From Marsupella aquatica (taxonomy: Eukaryota; Marchantiophyta), in contig OZ316893.1 in the NCBI GenBank assembly GCA_973895155.1, positions 20,956,001-21,020,000 on the forward strand: a stretch of 64,000 nucleotides of DNA, given 5' to 3'. A model generated the notes under the pieces. That model saw only the letters and a program-made list of their open reading frames with translations, had not been told where the DNA came from and searched no databases. Made by a program: the position numbers and the translations under genes. How positions within the stretch are numbered: the first letter of the stretch is position 1; every line of letters begins with the position of its first letter. Positions 44,301 to 55,240 of this stretch are shown one piece after another.

Positions 44301-46134
44301 GTTACATGTCCTTACCGCAAGGATGTTATCAATATCATTTTGAACTCTCCAGGTCAAACAGTCAAATAACTGCAACAGGTAACAAATACGTTCCTGGTCA
44401 GTCATTCAAGCAGTTTACAAATCACAACAGACACCACACTGACTATCACCGGAGTTTGAGTCACTGCCCAATAGAGACCATAGCAGAGGTTCGCAGATAA
44501 AAGCATCTACTAATCACGGTACACACTGTTTGCATCTGCCATACCATTTTATTAGCCTTTGGAACGTTTCCATCCCGGGCTTTTAGAAATCGCTCTAATG
44601 TAGCTTCTGGATAGCCTTGATGAATATTCTGAACACATGACACCGTCAGCTGACTCAGATGAACGGCAGGAGAAAGTAGTCAGAAAAACAATGGAAAGTC
44701 CTACGTCCCTCTCTGGAGTGCAAACCTTAAGACAACTAATTGAATGAAAATCCCTCATCTAGGTCCAGGAGTGAGTTGCTCAAGACCTTAATTCCTCATT
44801 GCCTCCAACATCCACACTGAGAAAAATTGCATAGAGTGAAGACTGGGCATGGAGAATCTTCACCAAGAATTGAAATGTCTTGTATTAAACATAAGATTTC
44901 ATAATTATTTCGTTCCGTTTAGTTCCGTGGGAGACAAACTTACCCGAAAGGAGGCCTGGAGTTTTTGATCAACTGAAACAACCCAAACCCCACCAGCCAA
45001 CATACACAGAAAATAACAAGGTTAGAAAACGGTTTTGAAGAGAAGCACTCCGTCGCAATCACAGAAGAGAAGCGCAGACAACAGCCAATCTACCAAGGCA
45101 CTTGCTCATCGACCAAATTGCAGTAAAGGGACCGTCATAAAGAGACGTGATGCAATCTTCATACGTCTTTACTTACACCTAAATACAGATACATGATAAT
45201 AGAACTACGAAGGCCTCAGGATATTAAGGATCTAAGAAACCCACACAGGAGATTCGTTCGTAGTAGGATTGACCATGTGTCATGCAAAACGAAACACTCT
45301 AAGTAGGTTCAAAGATTGAAGTAAGGCCCATCAGAGCTCCCTGTTTTTCATTCCTAGATGCGAACTCTTTGAGCTCCTTCTTCTGGCAGAGCCGGAAAAA
45401 CTAGTCCGGTCAGTACCATCTGTAGCCGCCAACAGATGCACCGGATCACTTCTCGCGTCTGAAAGAACCGTTAAGTTTGAAAACTGAACTGCAAAAGACT
45501 ACCAGATTGCCAGGCTAGGACTCTTTGCAACCTGCTCCAATTACGAAAACAAATGACTGCCAGATCCTGCCGATGGGAAATTCTGAAAGCCGGAAAAGAC
45601 AGTGCTGACACCAATAGTAAAATCAGATACAGACGACTCACTCCCTGAACGAACTTAGAGACGAGGGGTCCGCTGACCGAGTATGAAACGATATTCGTAG
45701 ATCTCTTTGGGACTATTCCCAACAAGTGGCTTGAATGGATTCAATTCCTTTCACTAGTAGACAACGATGCAGTAGGATAAAGGCAATCAGTAGCCAACGC
45801 TGTACGGCAGCACACAAACTAAAATTTGAAGGGCATGCGCCCTCAGCTCCGACGGTGAGGGCCGACTCGGACCGCAAGAGATTCGAAAGGCAGAAGATTA
45901 AGCCTACTGGTATGAGATTTGGATCCAAACAAGCGACCTTTAGGGGTGTTGAAATTTGCTTGACAGAGCAATTGACGAGGAGAAAGCGACAAACTTGACG
46001 GATCCGTTTGAAGATAGAAATGGCGACAAGTTTGCACGATGATGACACAGACGGACCAGCCAAAGGTGAAAAGTACCTTCGTCGACATACTCCCGCACTT
46101 GCTGAATGGATTCTTTGCTGATGCACGTCTCCAT
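41359..46134 (-). CDS. SEC14-like phosphatidylinositol/phosphatidylcholine transfer protein
   Basis: Eleven exons on the minus strand: 46134-46077, 44972-44944, 44628-44545, 44369-44316, 44162-44085, 43904-43851, 43687-43628, 43338-43243, 42639-42538, 42383-42303 and 41757-41359. Every join is GT-AG and keeps frame, giving 364 residues. The CRAL-TRIO N-terminal region is about residues 20-75 (HQGYPEATLERFLKARDGNV, FDCLTWRVQNDIDNIL), and the CRAL-TRIO lipid-binding domain about 95-245 (PVFAIGAGLSGYDRAS, VQTHIQINEYRDRV, CLKILDMTGLKLSALNRIK, TIDDLNYPEKTDCYYIVNAP, LLQERTKKKVKVLKGCG). The C-terminal tail holds SVHVKIPDLEEP and an acidic coiled stretch. It matches plant Sec14p-like soluble proteins of this size, which exchange lipids between membranes and support phosphoinositide signalling. 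The start is the first ATG in frame; the tiny first exon (19 codons, METCISKESIQQ) joins exon 2 exactly at the family's VDE-VDQKLQ-type site. The first intron is about 1.1 kb. All key motifs are intact. Confidence 0.93.
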
Positions 46135-49100
46135 CGTGGCAATCTCGAACGCCACCAGCAGGACGGATCCTCACAAGCTTAGCAGTAATTCAGCTTGCTG
46201 AAGGGATCCACTTCAATGGAAACAGCTCCAAGAAGACGGGTTTGCTTGATGATGATAGTGTCGGTCTTGTAGATTTCTCCACAAAAAGAACCCAATACCT
46301 GCCCAAGGAGCAGCGAGCTCCGGATCGTCGAGTGTAGACAGCCGGTAACCATTCGATTACAACTGCGTCAATTGGCAATAATAGGTCAGAAAGGCGGTCT
46401 CGAAGTTCAGAGTCTTGCCTCATTCAACCAACAGAGACCCTTCAAAAACCTAGCTTTCCGAGCGGGATCGGTAAAACAATGATCATCATCCTCAACGACA
46501 TCTTCCCCTTCACTCCAATGCTGTTACTTCTAGAATGAATGTCCTGCCTTTCCAGTACTTACTTCCAACTATCACAAGGCGTAGACCATTAGGAGGTACG
46601 TCTGCTTTCTAAGCATTTAGATCAGAACCCACGTAGTGATTAGTAGGGTTAGACGCTCCACTATCCATTCTAAACGGTGTACAGCATAGCTCTTGGACTC
46701 CTGCTCACCCTCTTCGAGAAATTCTCCTTTATTGCGCCCCCTGTCTCCTTGCGCGCTCTCCACCTTTCCAGAACTAAATGCTTACAAGTCTCCAAAACCC
46801 CCTTCCTTTCGCTGCAAGCCTTCTTCAGTAACAGTCCAAATGAATGACATAGATAGAGAGAACAATCAAATCGATCTATCTATGGAACCATCCGGCCTGC
46901 AATGCGTACGGATCCTTCACCTCCAAGGGCAGGTGACCCTAAAGCAGAAACCAAAACGGAGTGCATTCCCCTCTTCACATATTATCACTTCTCCCTGCTG
47001 CACTAGTACTGTTCTTCCCCATGGAAACGACCACAATCACAGCAGCAGTACGGAGGAGTGGTACCACTCCACTCGACTCTGACGACGCAAGCTTTAGAAA
47101 GCCGGTGGATGAAGGAAAGTCGCCAATTCTACTTGGCCAGATCTCGATTGTTGACCTCCTCCACCTACTTCCGTACGCCCCCCTCGTCACTACTGCACCA
47201 GCAGTTGATCCCTCCCCGATCTCCTCCGTCCTCATCCAATTCAGTCTAGTTCTTCCCCTGATGACCTTTCCCTTCTCCTTCTTCTGCGGGTTCTGCTCCT
47301 GCTCCTGAGATCGCCCTTCCCCTTCCTTCTACTTCTTCTTCGTCTGCTGACTCGGGAGATGCAAAGGAGGATCGTATTTCTTCTTCGTATACTGCTGTTG
47401 CTCACAAGACTCAAATGAGGAAGTAGACACCGTGATGATGTGACCACCCTCAGAGGAGCAACAGAAACTCGTCAAAGGGGTCAAGATCTGATCGGTGGAT
47501 CAATCAATCAAAATACACCTTTCTTTCCTCCCTTACTCTCACTCATTCACTCACGCACCTTCCTCCGACTTGCTTCCTCCCAGGCATGCACCAATCTCAA
47601 AGCCTCAGACAGTCCACACGGAACAATGGATCAATCCAGCCAGCAGACCCCTAACCTCCTCGTCTACTACCTCTTCCTCGTCCAGCTCCTATTCCTGCTC
47701 CTGTTGCTACTCCTATTCCTGCTCCTCTCCCACCACCACTTGCTTCCTCAAACATCAACCCCCTCAAATTCGGAGCCCGCAAAATTCCCGGAACATCTTG
47801 CAGACAAAAGAAAACACTTAAACATCCAACGCCTCCCAAGACCAGGAGATGTTTTTAAAAGCCAAAAAGCCCAGAGAAGAAAGTAGCTCGTCAAGAGAGA
47901 ACTAGAGCAGGCAACCTCACGCCATATCCCGACTCCGATCACAACAATTCCACTTCAACTTCACCTTTCACCACCACCGCCTCAACACAAATCTGACGAT
48001 AACATTCAATTCCCATTAGTCAGCGCGCAGCAAAGCAAACACCGTCAGAATGGCCAGTTCCACTTCCATTGGTTGGTTGCTTCGTTCAAGAGCTCCAGCA
48101 GCAGTACTGTCCATTCAGCACACTCCTGCATTGGTCCATTCTTACATTCATACGTTTTATTCACTACCAATTCTTCAGCGGTCCGGTCTTTCACATTCAT
48201 TTCCTTTTCCGTCCTTCACTCCTGCCTTCTCTGGATGCCATATTTTTGACCGCGTGCCGCATTCAATCCGCTCAATGACTCATCACCATGCCCCTTTGGC
48301 TTTGTCGATTCCTCGTCACAGGAACAGTAGTCCATAGTCTCCCAGCAGTCCCTACCCTCTTGACTTTGCTCCAATTATTTCTCTGCCAACTCTCCTTCCG
48401 CGAAAGGGAACCACTCTCTGATTTCTCTTCGCCTGTAATAACTTTCTGCGCACCATTCTGTCTTTTCCTCATTCGCCCCCTTATCAGGCCTTAGAGTTAC
48501 AGTCCATCAATTCAATTATTCAATTCAACACCATTCTTTCTCATCATCTCCTCTACAAACGGACGATTCCTCATTCGTTCTTTCAACGTTCTCGTCGTTC
48601 GTGATGATTGAACCGCCGGAACGGGAAACTACCGTCAGGTTCGGGTTATTCAGGCCAGACAAGAGCGAGGCGCACGGGCCGGCAAGAGGGCTGACTATAC
48701 CGGCGACGTTGTGTTCTCACAGGACTGGTCCGGCTCCGGCGTGTTGATACCTTGCTTCAGGCTAACGGTCGGGCTTCGTCGGTGCCGGCGTTGTTATCAC
48801 GGCACTGTTCCCGGCGGGCTTATCAACTCTTTTTTCTTTTTGCTGAGCGGACTACAAAAAGCGGGTACAGGTACAGGTACAGTGGTCCTCCCTTATGAGT
48901 GGTCCTGGGTATGCCAAGGCTAGCCCCGTACCTTAGGAGGTTCTACGTCAGTAATTTATAACCCTTGAATATTACGGAATTTATCGCGTGAAAGTTACAA
49001 CAAATATATTTATGTGTGTCTGTTGGTCTAATGTGTTCCTTGTTGGTCACTGTTTAGGTGACACGACTCTTGCTGACTTGTTTTGTCCTTCTTTTTTCCC

Positions 49101-50684
49101 CTTTGTTGGGATGCTGTCTAATTGATTGGCGTTGTTTACTTGCAAGACTAACCTTGGGTGCCTTGAAACATTGTTGCCCATAGCAAAAAAGAGTTTTGCT
49201 TGATTGGTCTCATTGGCAGTGGAGAAGGTTATTATTGAGGTATTTTATGTTGCGAGCAAACAAAAGATTTTGATAGTGAGGAAATGTTATTAGCGAGACA
49301 CTAATGGTTTCAAATTTCATTTGCTTTTTGGTGCCATTCATATTTTTTATGGTATTTTTAGCTAGCAAAAAGGGGACCCCAAAAGGGATGTTACCAACCT
49401 GGTAGTTGATAGCGAGATAGTTGGATATAGAAAAAGGGGTCATGCAAGAATGTATTTTGCTCATGCGAGGAATAATTTTACTGTTTGTTCGCACATTACA
49501 ATTACCCGTTATTATTTTGCTGGTTTGTTGGGCTTTAGTTCCTTTCCGGTTGTGGGGGACTCTCAGGCTTTTGGCTCTTTGGTATGCCTGGGTGTTTTCT
49601 CTCTTTATTGAATCTCTTGCCTTTGGTCTCTTGTCTCACTGTTTGGTGCTTCTTCTTTTTTGGCAGTGTGGTATGTGTTGTGGACTTAGCAACACTTGCA
49701 TTTCAAAGAATTGAGAGGCACACCAAAGGAAATCTTAATAGAATCCAGTCTGGGTGGGTCCTTTATTAGTGCAATTACCGGGGCAATTATATCACAAGTG
49801 AAAATGTAAGGATTTTTTGCCTTGGAAAAGAAGAAAAGTATGATATCACTTGAAAAGAACAAAAAGTGCCTTACCAGAAGAAAAAGGACCAATTTATTAA
49901 CAAGTGCCTAATAAAGTGCAATCAGATTTCTTGGGTCTGGGGCAAGTAGCCACTGTGGCAAATGCCATTGGCTAGCCTACAAAGAAGTGGCAATCTCATG
50001 GATCCCTGCCTCAGGAGGGTTGGTTGGCGAACTCCTGCCCACCCAAAGTATGTTTTTGGCAAGCAGTCAGATCCATCGGTAAGGACCAAGTGGCGACAAG
50101 AATCAGCATTCCTACCAAAGCCTGTAAGAAAATCAAGTTACGAGATTAACATGTGCAAAATCCCTTAAAAACTTAAGCTGAAGCTCTCGTTAAGCTAGTC
50201 TGTGTGGTTTCTCAGGTTTAGGGGCTTTAGGCTGTTGTCACAACGACACTTTATGACTTGATTGTCTCTGTCATTAATTATTATCATAGTTGTATACAAC
50301 ATATATATATGGTAGACATTAGAGCATGACTGCTCAAGATCAATATCTGACAGCCGGTGGTGATTACAACACTACTGTTCTCAAACGCTAACAGCAACAA
50401 ATCAGTGTTGAACCACACAAACACCCTTAATGGGCAGCTCAGGGTGCCTGCTTATTTCTTTTATGTCAGTACATTGCCTCCGGTAAACGGTCTCCCCGCC
50501 TACGCGAATAGACCAAATACCTCATTAGAAACACCTGGCATTCTTAACTATATAAGTTTCTCAGGGCATTATACCCCATAATGCACTCTAAAGAGTTATA
50601 TCCCATAGTGTTGTCTAAAGAGAACTTTACTAGGGTGTCTCGTAAACAAAAAAAACTGGCACCTCAGAGGAGTCATGTGAGGTG
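46135..50684. other. Spacer upstream of the SEC14-like gene, pyrimidine-rich
   Basis: It contains the minus-strand promoter region of the SEC14-like gene. Several long plus-strand open frames (46693-47082, 46961-47308, 47440-47886) arise from pyrimidine-rich, serine/leucine-coding DNA with CTCCTATTCCTG-type short repeats (about 47640-47740) and show no domain. The frame at 48050-48337 starts MASSTSIGWLLRSRAP and is arginine/serine-rich with almost no acidic residues, like an organelle targeting peptide, but no mature protein follows, so it is not called. Positions 48960-50680 are AT-rich with nothing recognised. Confidence 0.3.
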
Positions 50685-50912
50685 GCCTGTTGTGGTAGAG
50701 TCTTGTTGTGGTCACCACAACAGGCTTCACCACAACAGGGTACACCACAACAGGGTACAAACAGACATTATTTTTTGGGGTACCCAAAACTGAGTGGACT
50801 CACTACACAATGAATGGTGAGGCAGTCCGGAGCACCAGACAACAGGGTACAAACGGGCATTCTTTTTTGGGGTACCCAAAAATGAACGGACTCACTACAC
50901 AATGAATGTTAT
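50685..50912 (+). repeat. Foldback plus 70-bp direct repeat
   Basis: TGTTGTGGT-C-ACCACAACA forms a 9-bp-arm hairpin near 50703-50722, and further CACCACAACAGG copies lie downstream. Two direct copies of about 70 bp (ACAACAGGGTACAAAC to CACTACACAATGAATG) follow, at about 50745-50814 and 50840-50909. Confidence 0.75.
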
Positions 50913-51144
50913 TGTGTTTAGTGTGAAATCAGTGGTTTTATGGTCCCGGGACTTATTTGACATCCCTACTGTATACATAGTAACCCCGCGAGCAAAAAGC
51001 CCAGACGACCGGACAGACACAAATCTTACCAGTCTACAGGGGTGGAGCCTCGCTCTTCTCGGAGATTCTTGCTAAGCTCTGTAGCTTGCTTGGGTGAAAA
51101 GCTCATGAACGACGAGTATCTCGTGCTCGGCATCGAAGGATCTA

Positions 51145-51955
51145 CCACTTGATTCTTTGCTTCAACAAATTTGTCCCCTTTGAAATCATCATATGTGCGT
51201 TTTCCGCACCTTCTGTCTGTGCACGCTTTACATGTGTAACCTCATTTCTAGCCATTTTCAGAGTTGAGTTTGTCGCAGAATTCCCTGTTCTCTGCTCGGT
51301 ATCAAAAAATATTTCCACTTGATTCTCCGCTTCAACAATTTTTCCCGCTTTGAACTCTGTGAAATCATTACATTGCGTTTTCCTTTTCCACTTAGAACTC
51401 TGTGAAATTATTACATTGCGATTTCCTTTTTTTTGCTTTGAACTCTGTGAAATTATTACATTGCGTTTTCCGCGTCACCTTGTCCATTTTTACAATGTAA
51501 AAGAGAAATTTCTCGCCATCTAGGATGAGTTCAGAGTTGAGTGCGTCGAAGATTTCGTGTTCTCTGTCCGGCACCGAAGGATCTTCCACTTGATTCTCTA
51601 CTTCAACAAATTTGTCCGCTTTTAATCTGTGAAACCATTACATTGCGTTTTCTGCGTCACCTTCCGGCTGTCCACTCTTTTACATGTGAAAAAAAAGAAT
51701 CTCGCCATCTAGGCTAAGTTCAGAGTTCAGTGCGTCGAAGAATTTCCTGTTCGCTGTCCGGCATCGAAGGATCTTCCACTTGATTCTATGCTTCAACAAG
51801 TTTGTCCGCTTTAAAATCTGTGAAATCTTACATTGCGTTTTCCGCGTCACCTTCTGTCTGTCCACTCTTTACATGTGTAAACTCATTTCTCGCCATCTGG
51901 GCTGAGCTCAGAGTTGAGTGAGTCGAAGAATTCCCTGTTCTCTTCTCTATCCTTC
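51145..51955 (+). repeat. Tandem repeat of about 170-190 bp, four units
   Basis: Units start with TTCCACTTGATTCT at about 51145, 51316, 51584 and 51774, and each contains GTGAAATCATTACATTGCG-like, TCTCGCCATCTAGG-like and TCAGAGTTGAGTGCGTCGAA-like stretches. The second unit is longer because a 46-bp piece (CTCTGTGAAATTATTACATT) is present three times within it. The array ends about 700 bp upstream of the lectin gene. Confidence 0.85.
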
Positions 51956-52672
51956 GGGTAACCTTCTGCCCGCGACACTTGTTGCATTTTCAAACTCATT
52001 CCTCGCCAGCCATTTGGCCGAATCCAGGGCTGATTGCGTAGAAGATTTCCTTGCATCCAAAATCTAGGAGGAATTTCTCTGTTGTCCAGTTTGACTCTAT
52101 GGCAACCACTGCATTTGTGATTCTTATCTCGCTTTCTATGCCGTCGATAACTTTGTGAGGCGATAGACGCTTGAGTTTGGTAGCGAGGAGAGAGGGAAGT
52201 CGTGTGGTGTGGACTGACGGAGGAGCTATTGCAAGGTACAGAACTGAAAATAAAAATGAGATAGAACGCCTATCTCTGTTTTTAAATGATCGATGCTCTT
52301 CTGAATTTACAGTATTGCTGTGCAAATCCACTTGCTGTCGGACGTTGAGGTGAACCTTGAAGTGTGAGTTGAGCTTGCTCTCAATATAATCGTTAGTAGT
52401 GCTGTTCTCAGTCCAAAATTTGGGCTATCCCGTCGTGGTTCAGGTCTGTTGATGTTCAATTATTGATGACCAAAACTATGTGGTCCCTTCTTTGCATCGG
52501 TTTCCTATTATTCAATTTCGTGCGTCGCGAGCTATGGTAGCGGTGAGAATTTGTCAGAGAGAGCGACGGCTGGACATGTTAGACGTGGAACTAACGGTCA
52601 GTAGTCTGTGATGCATTAACCGCAGAAACTAGGGCTGGTGTGAATTAATAATAGAACGGGAAGAAGATCATC
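51956..52672. other. Upstream region of the lectin gene
   Basis: Probable promoter and 5' leader of the lectin gene; no convincing TATA box was found. A minus-strand open frame (51996-52331, 111 codons) ends ISPGFGQMAGEE and shares short stretches (TTEKFLLDFGCKEIFY against DGEKFLFY) with frames in the adjacent repeats, so the tandem array may have arisen from this DNA. No known domain is seen. Confidence 0.3.
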
Positions 52673-54021
52673 ATGTCGCACCACCACGGTCCACCTGTGC
52701 ACCACCCTCCGCCTCCGTTCGGACACGGTGGTCCTGGATCTAATGATTCACATGAGAGCAGCAAGGTTGCTTCTGTGAGTGATTCGATCAAGGGGATAAC
52801 CGTGAAGATCTTCAGTGAAGCTGATACGGGCTTCAATCTAGGTGTCAAGAGTCACGAAGTCGTGGTTTTGAATGCTAACGACTCCGATCCCTACCAGGTC
52901 TACTCTTGCCCCGGACCTTTCGGAGGTGTTACCTCAATTGACTGCATCCGTGACTCTGTTCTTAGTGAATTTTATTGGATGCTGTCTCCCGCCTTGTTGA
53001 GATCATCCTTCTCCTTCTAGACACGAGTGGCAGCTGGACGGCCGTTTTAATTTGATGTGTACCGTCTCTTACCTTGCAGCAATGGATCAAGGACGAGTCA
53101 CGGAGCAATACCGCGAAGGATTCGGCTGGATATCCAGCTTTCGCTTTGATCAACAAAGCCACTGGAAAAGCTTTGAAACATCCTTCTAAAGGAGAGGAAA
53201 AGGTATTCGGGCAACAGTCTTGGATCTGATTTTTGAGCTCAGCCGCTGTTTCAATTTCAGAGCACCTTAGTCATAGCATGTTAGAGCTGTTTACCAATCC
53301 GATCACAATAGAGACTTGCTTTCGGTATGAACGACGTATTCATGTTCTACTTTAAAGTCTTGGCTGGTTATGTGCTGGGGAATTTGACTTTGTTCTGATC
53401 GGAATTACTGATTTGAAGTTGAGTTTCGAGAGCTTCTTTGATCTAGATGATTGGAATGTATGTCTCAATATTTCTTTATTGATAATGATCATCCAGGTTT
53501 CTTTGGTTGACTATGACGCAAATACTCTGAAAGTGGAAATGCTCTGGTCTGCTGGTAAGGATGAGGGTCATGGATATCATGCTATTCGTTCCATCAGCAA
53601 CATCGGGCTCAATTTAGACATCGACCACGGAGGCAAGAAATACGGCCCCATCAAAGAGGGACAGGCAGTCATTGTGTTCAAGTGGAAGAACGAAGAGAAT
53701 CAGCACTGGAAGATGGAAATGATCAGTATGTCCTAAGCATCTTCTCTGCTTCTTGGTCTTGTCAATCAACATCAGGGTCCACTGGCATTTCATTCCTCGG
53801 ACGACACAGATGATCTTGGGGAACCTTTTGACTGCAACTTAATGTGAGAAGTTAAGTATTCATAGTCTTGTTCTTGAGCCAGGTGCAGCGTCGACTACTT
53901 CTTTCTCATTCTCATGTCCATTATTATTAGTTAACGGTGGGGTTATGAAACAGGTGCAGCTACGACTCCTTCTCAAGACCATCACCATCACCATCACCTT
54001 CATCATCACCACGGACACTAA
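52673..54021 (+). CDS. EUL-domain (Euonymus-type, ricin-B-like) lectin with His-rich ends
   Basis: Four exons: 52673-52897, 53080-53202, 53497-53725 and 53954-54021. All are GT-AG and in frame, giving 214 residues. Residues about 41-192 form a single EUL domain of beta-trefoil type: GITVKIFSEADTGFNLGV, YQQWIKDE, AGYPAFALINKATGKALKH, VEMLWSAGKDEGHGYHAIRS, IGLNLDIDHGG and ENQHWKM. The last holds the trailing QxW-like tryptophan. It resembles single-domain EULS proteins, which are nucleocytoplasmic, bind glycans and respond to ABA and osmotic stress in flowering plants. There is no signal peptide. The first 23 residues are His/Pro/Gly-rich (SHHHGPPVHHPPPPFGHGG), and exon 4 codes for a tail with six consecutive histidines, then Leu, then four more. 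The His-rich N-terminus is seen in other plant EUL proteins; the C-terminal run is unusual to me. A competing acceptor at 53880-53882 would replace the tail. Without exon 4, reading into intron 3 gives a stop after MISMS at 53736. Confidence 0.9.
53880..53882 (+). other. Alternative 3' splice site in the lectin gene
   Basis: The CAG at 53880-53882 and that at 53951-53953 are both followed by GTGCAGC(G/T)(T/A)CGACT. Both keep the same phase with exon 3. The upstream site gives a longer, Ser/Leu/Thr-rich tail (SAASTTSFSFSCP...) stopping at 54037 instead of the His-rich one, because the histidine codons are then read in another frame. Confidence 0.55.
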
Positions 54022-54768
54022 TCTGCGGCAGGCATAATGTTGGATGACCATTATAGATTTTATTATAAAGGAGGCATGCTGAATCGATTCAACAGGAGGA
54101 CGTAGCATTATTGTCTTTGTTCAATCCAACCTATCAGATCGAGGATGAGATAGAGCGAATGATTTTGCGGGCTGTGGAACGAGAAATCGCAAAGACAAAA
54201 ATTACAGTTAAGGTGGAACAGAGTCGAATCGTCCCGCTGTTATTGACGCAAAGGATATGGAATTATGGACTCACTACTCGTTGCGTGTAGAGTTCAGTCT
54301 TTTTTAAATCAGCGGATGACTTCGGTCTAACTGCTTCCCTGTTGACTCCACCTTGCATTTTTCCACTCATTCTTTAAAAAAAGTTGCCTATGTGGATCGA
54401 TAGAGCCTCCATTCATTCTTTTAAAAAAGTTGCCTTTGTGGATCGATAGAGCCTCCATTCCGAATGATTACTGTACCTCGGTGGATGCAGAGTGTATTTA
54501 TAATCTTGGAATCAATTGCTAGGTGGATGTCAGCATTCTTATTCCTCAAGCTCGTTGGAAGGACAAGCAAAAGGACCCCTTCCCCTCTGTCATCAATAGG
54601 AGAGAGAGAACCACTTGAATACCAATAGTTTGAGAGAGTGAGAACTCCAAAATGAATACTATCGATTCTTCTATCAAATGTAGAGAACCCTTATCGAGGG
54701 TCATATTGAGCAGTGAAAAGTGTGAGTGCAAAACGATGGCAGAACGAAAGAAAGGTGTGTCGGTGCAA
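54022..54768. other. Downstream region of the lectin gene with a 46-bp duplication
   Basis: Two near-identical copies of about 46 bp (CTCATTCTTTAAAAAAAGTT and GTGGATCGATAGAGCCTCCA) lie at about 54363-54408 and 54411-54456. Nothing else was recognised. Confidence 0.5.
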
Positions 54769-55240
54769 AAAGATGACAGAGGGGAAGAGGGTACAAAAGG
54801 ATGACAGAGGGGAAGAGGGGAAGAGGGTTAGAACAGGATGACGGAGGGGAAGAGGGAAGAGGGGAAGAGTGTTGTGTTGGGACAATAGAAAAGGAAGGTG
54901 TGTCACTGCAAAACGATGACAGAGGGGAAGGGGTACAAAAGGATGATGGAGGGAAGAGGGGAAGAGGGGAAGAGGGGAAGAGTGTTGTGTTAGGACAATA
55001 GGAAAGGAAGGTGTGTCACTGCAAAAAGATGACAGAGGGGAAGGGGTACAAAAGGATGATGGAGGGAAGAGGGGAAGAGTGTTGAGTTGGGAAAGTCTGA
55101 AGGGTGATGGATACTGGGGAAGAGGTACGAAAGGATGACTGATGGAAGACGGAAAGAGTGTTGTGTTGGTACATTGTGAGAGGTGACTGATGGAAGAAGA
55201 AAAGAGTGTTGTGTTGGGACAGTGAGAGGGGAACGATTAT
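54769..55240 (+). repeat. Purine-rich minisatellite
   Basis: Repeated blocks of GATGACAGAGGGGAAGAGGG, GTACAAAAGGATGA and AAGAGTGTTGTGTTGGGACA, with an overall unit of about 110 bp and internal GGGGAAGA subrepeats. Strand composition is strongly asymmetric (purines on the plus strand). Open frames on both strands are by-products. Confidence 0.85.

Noticed and set aside
46693-47886. Several 110-150-codon plus-strand frames upstream of the SEC14-like gene
   Set aside because: Overlapping frames are open together because the DNA is pyrimidine-rich and lacks TA-rich stops; products are Ser/Leu/Pro low-complexity with no motif.
48050-48337. Possible organelle transit peptide exon
   Set aside because: The N-terminal composition fits, but no downstream exon codes for a recognisable mature protein.
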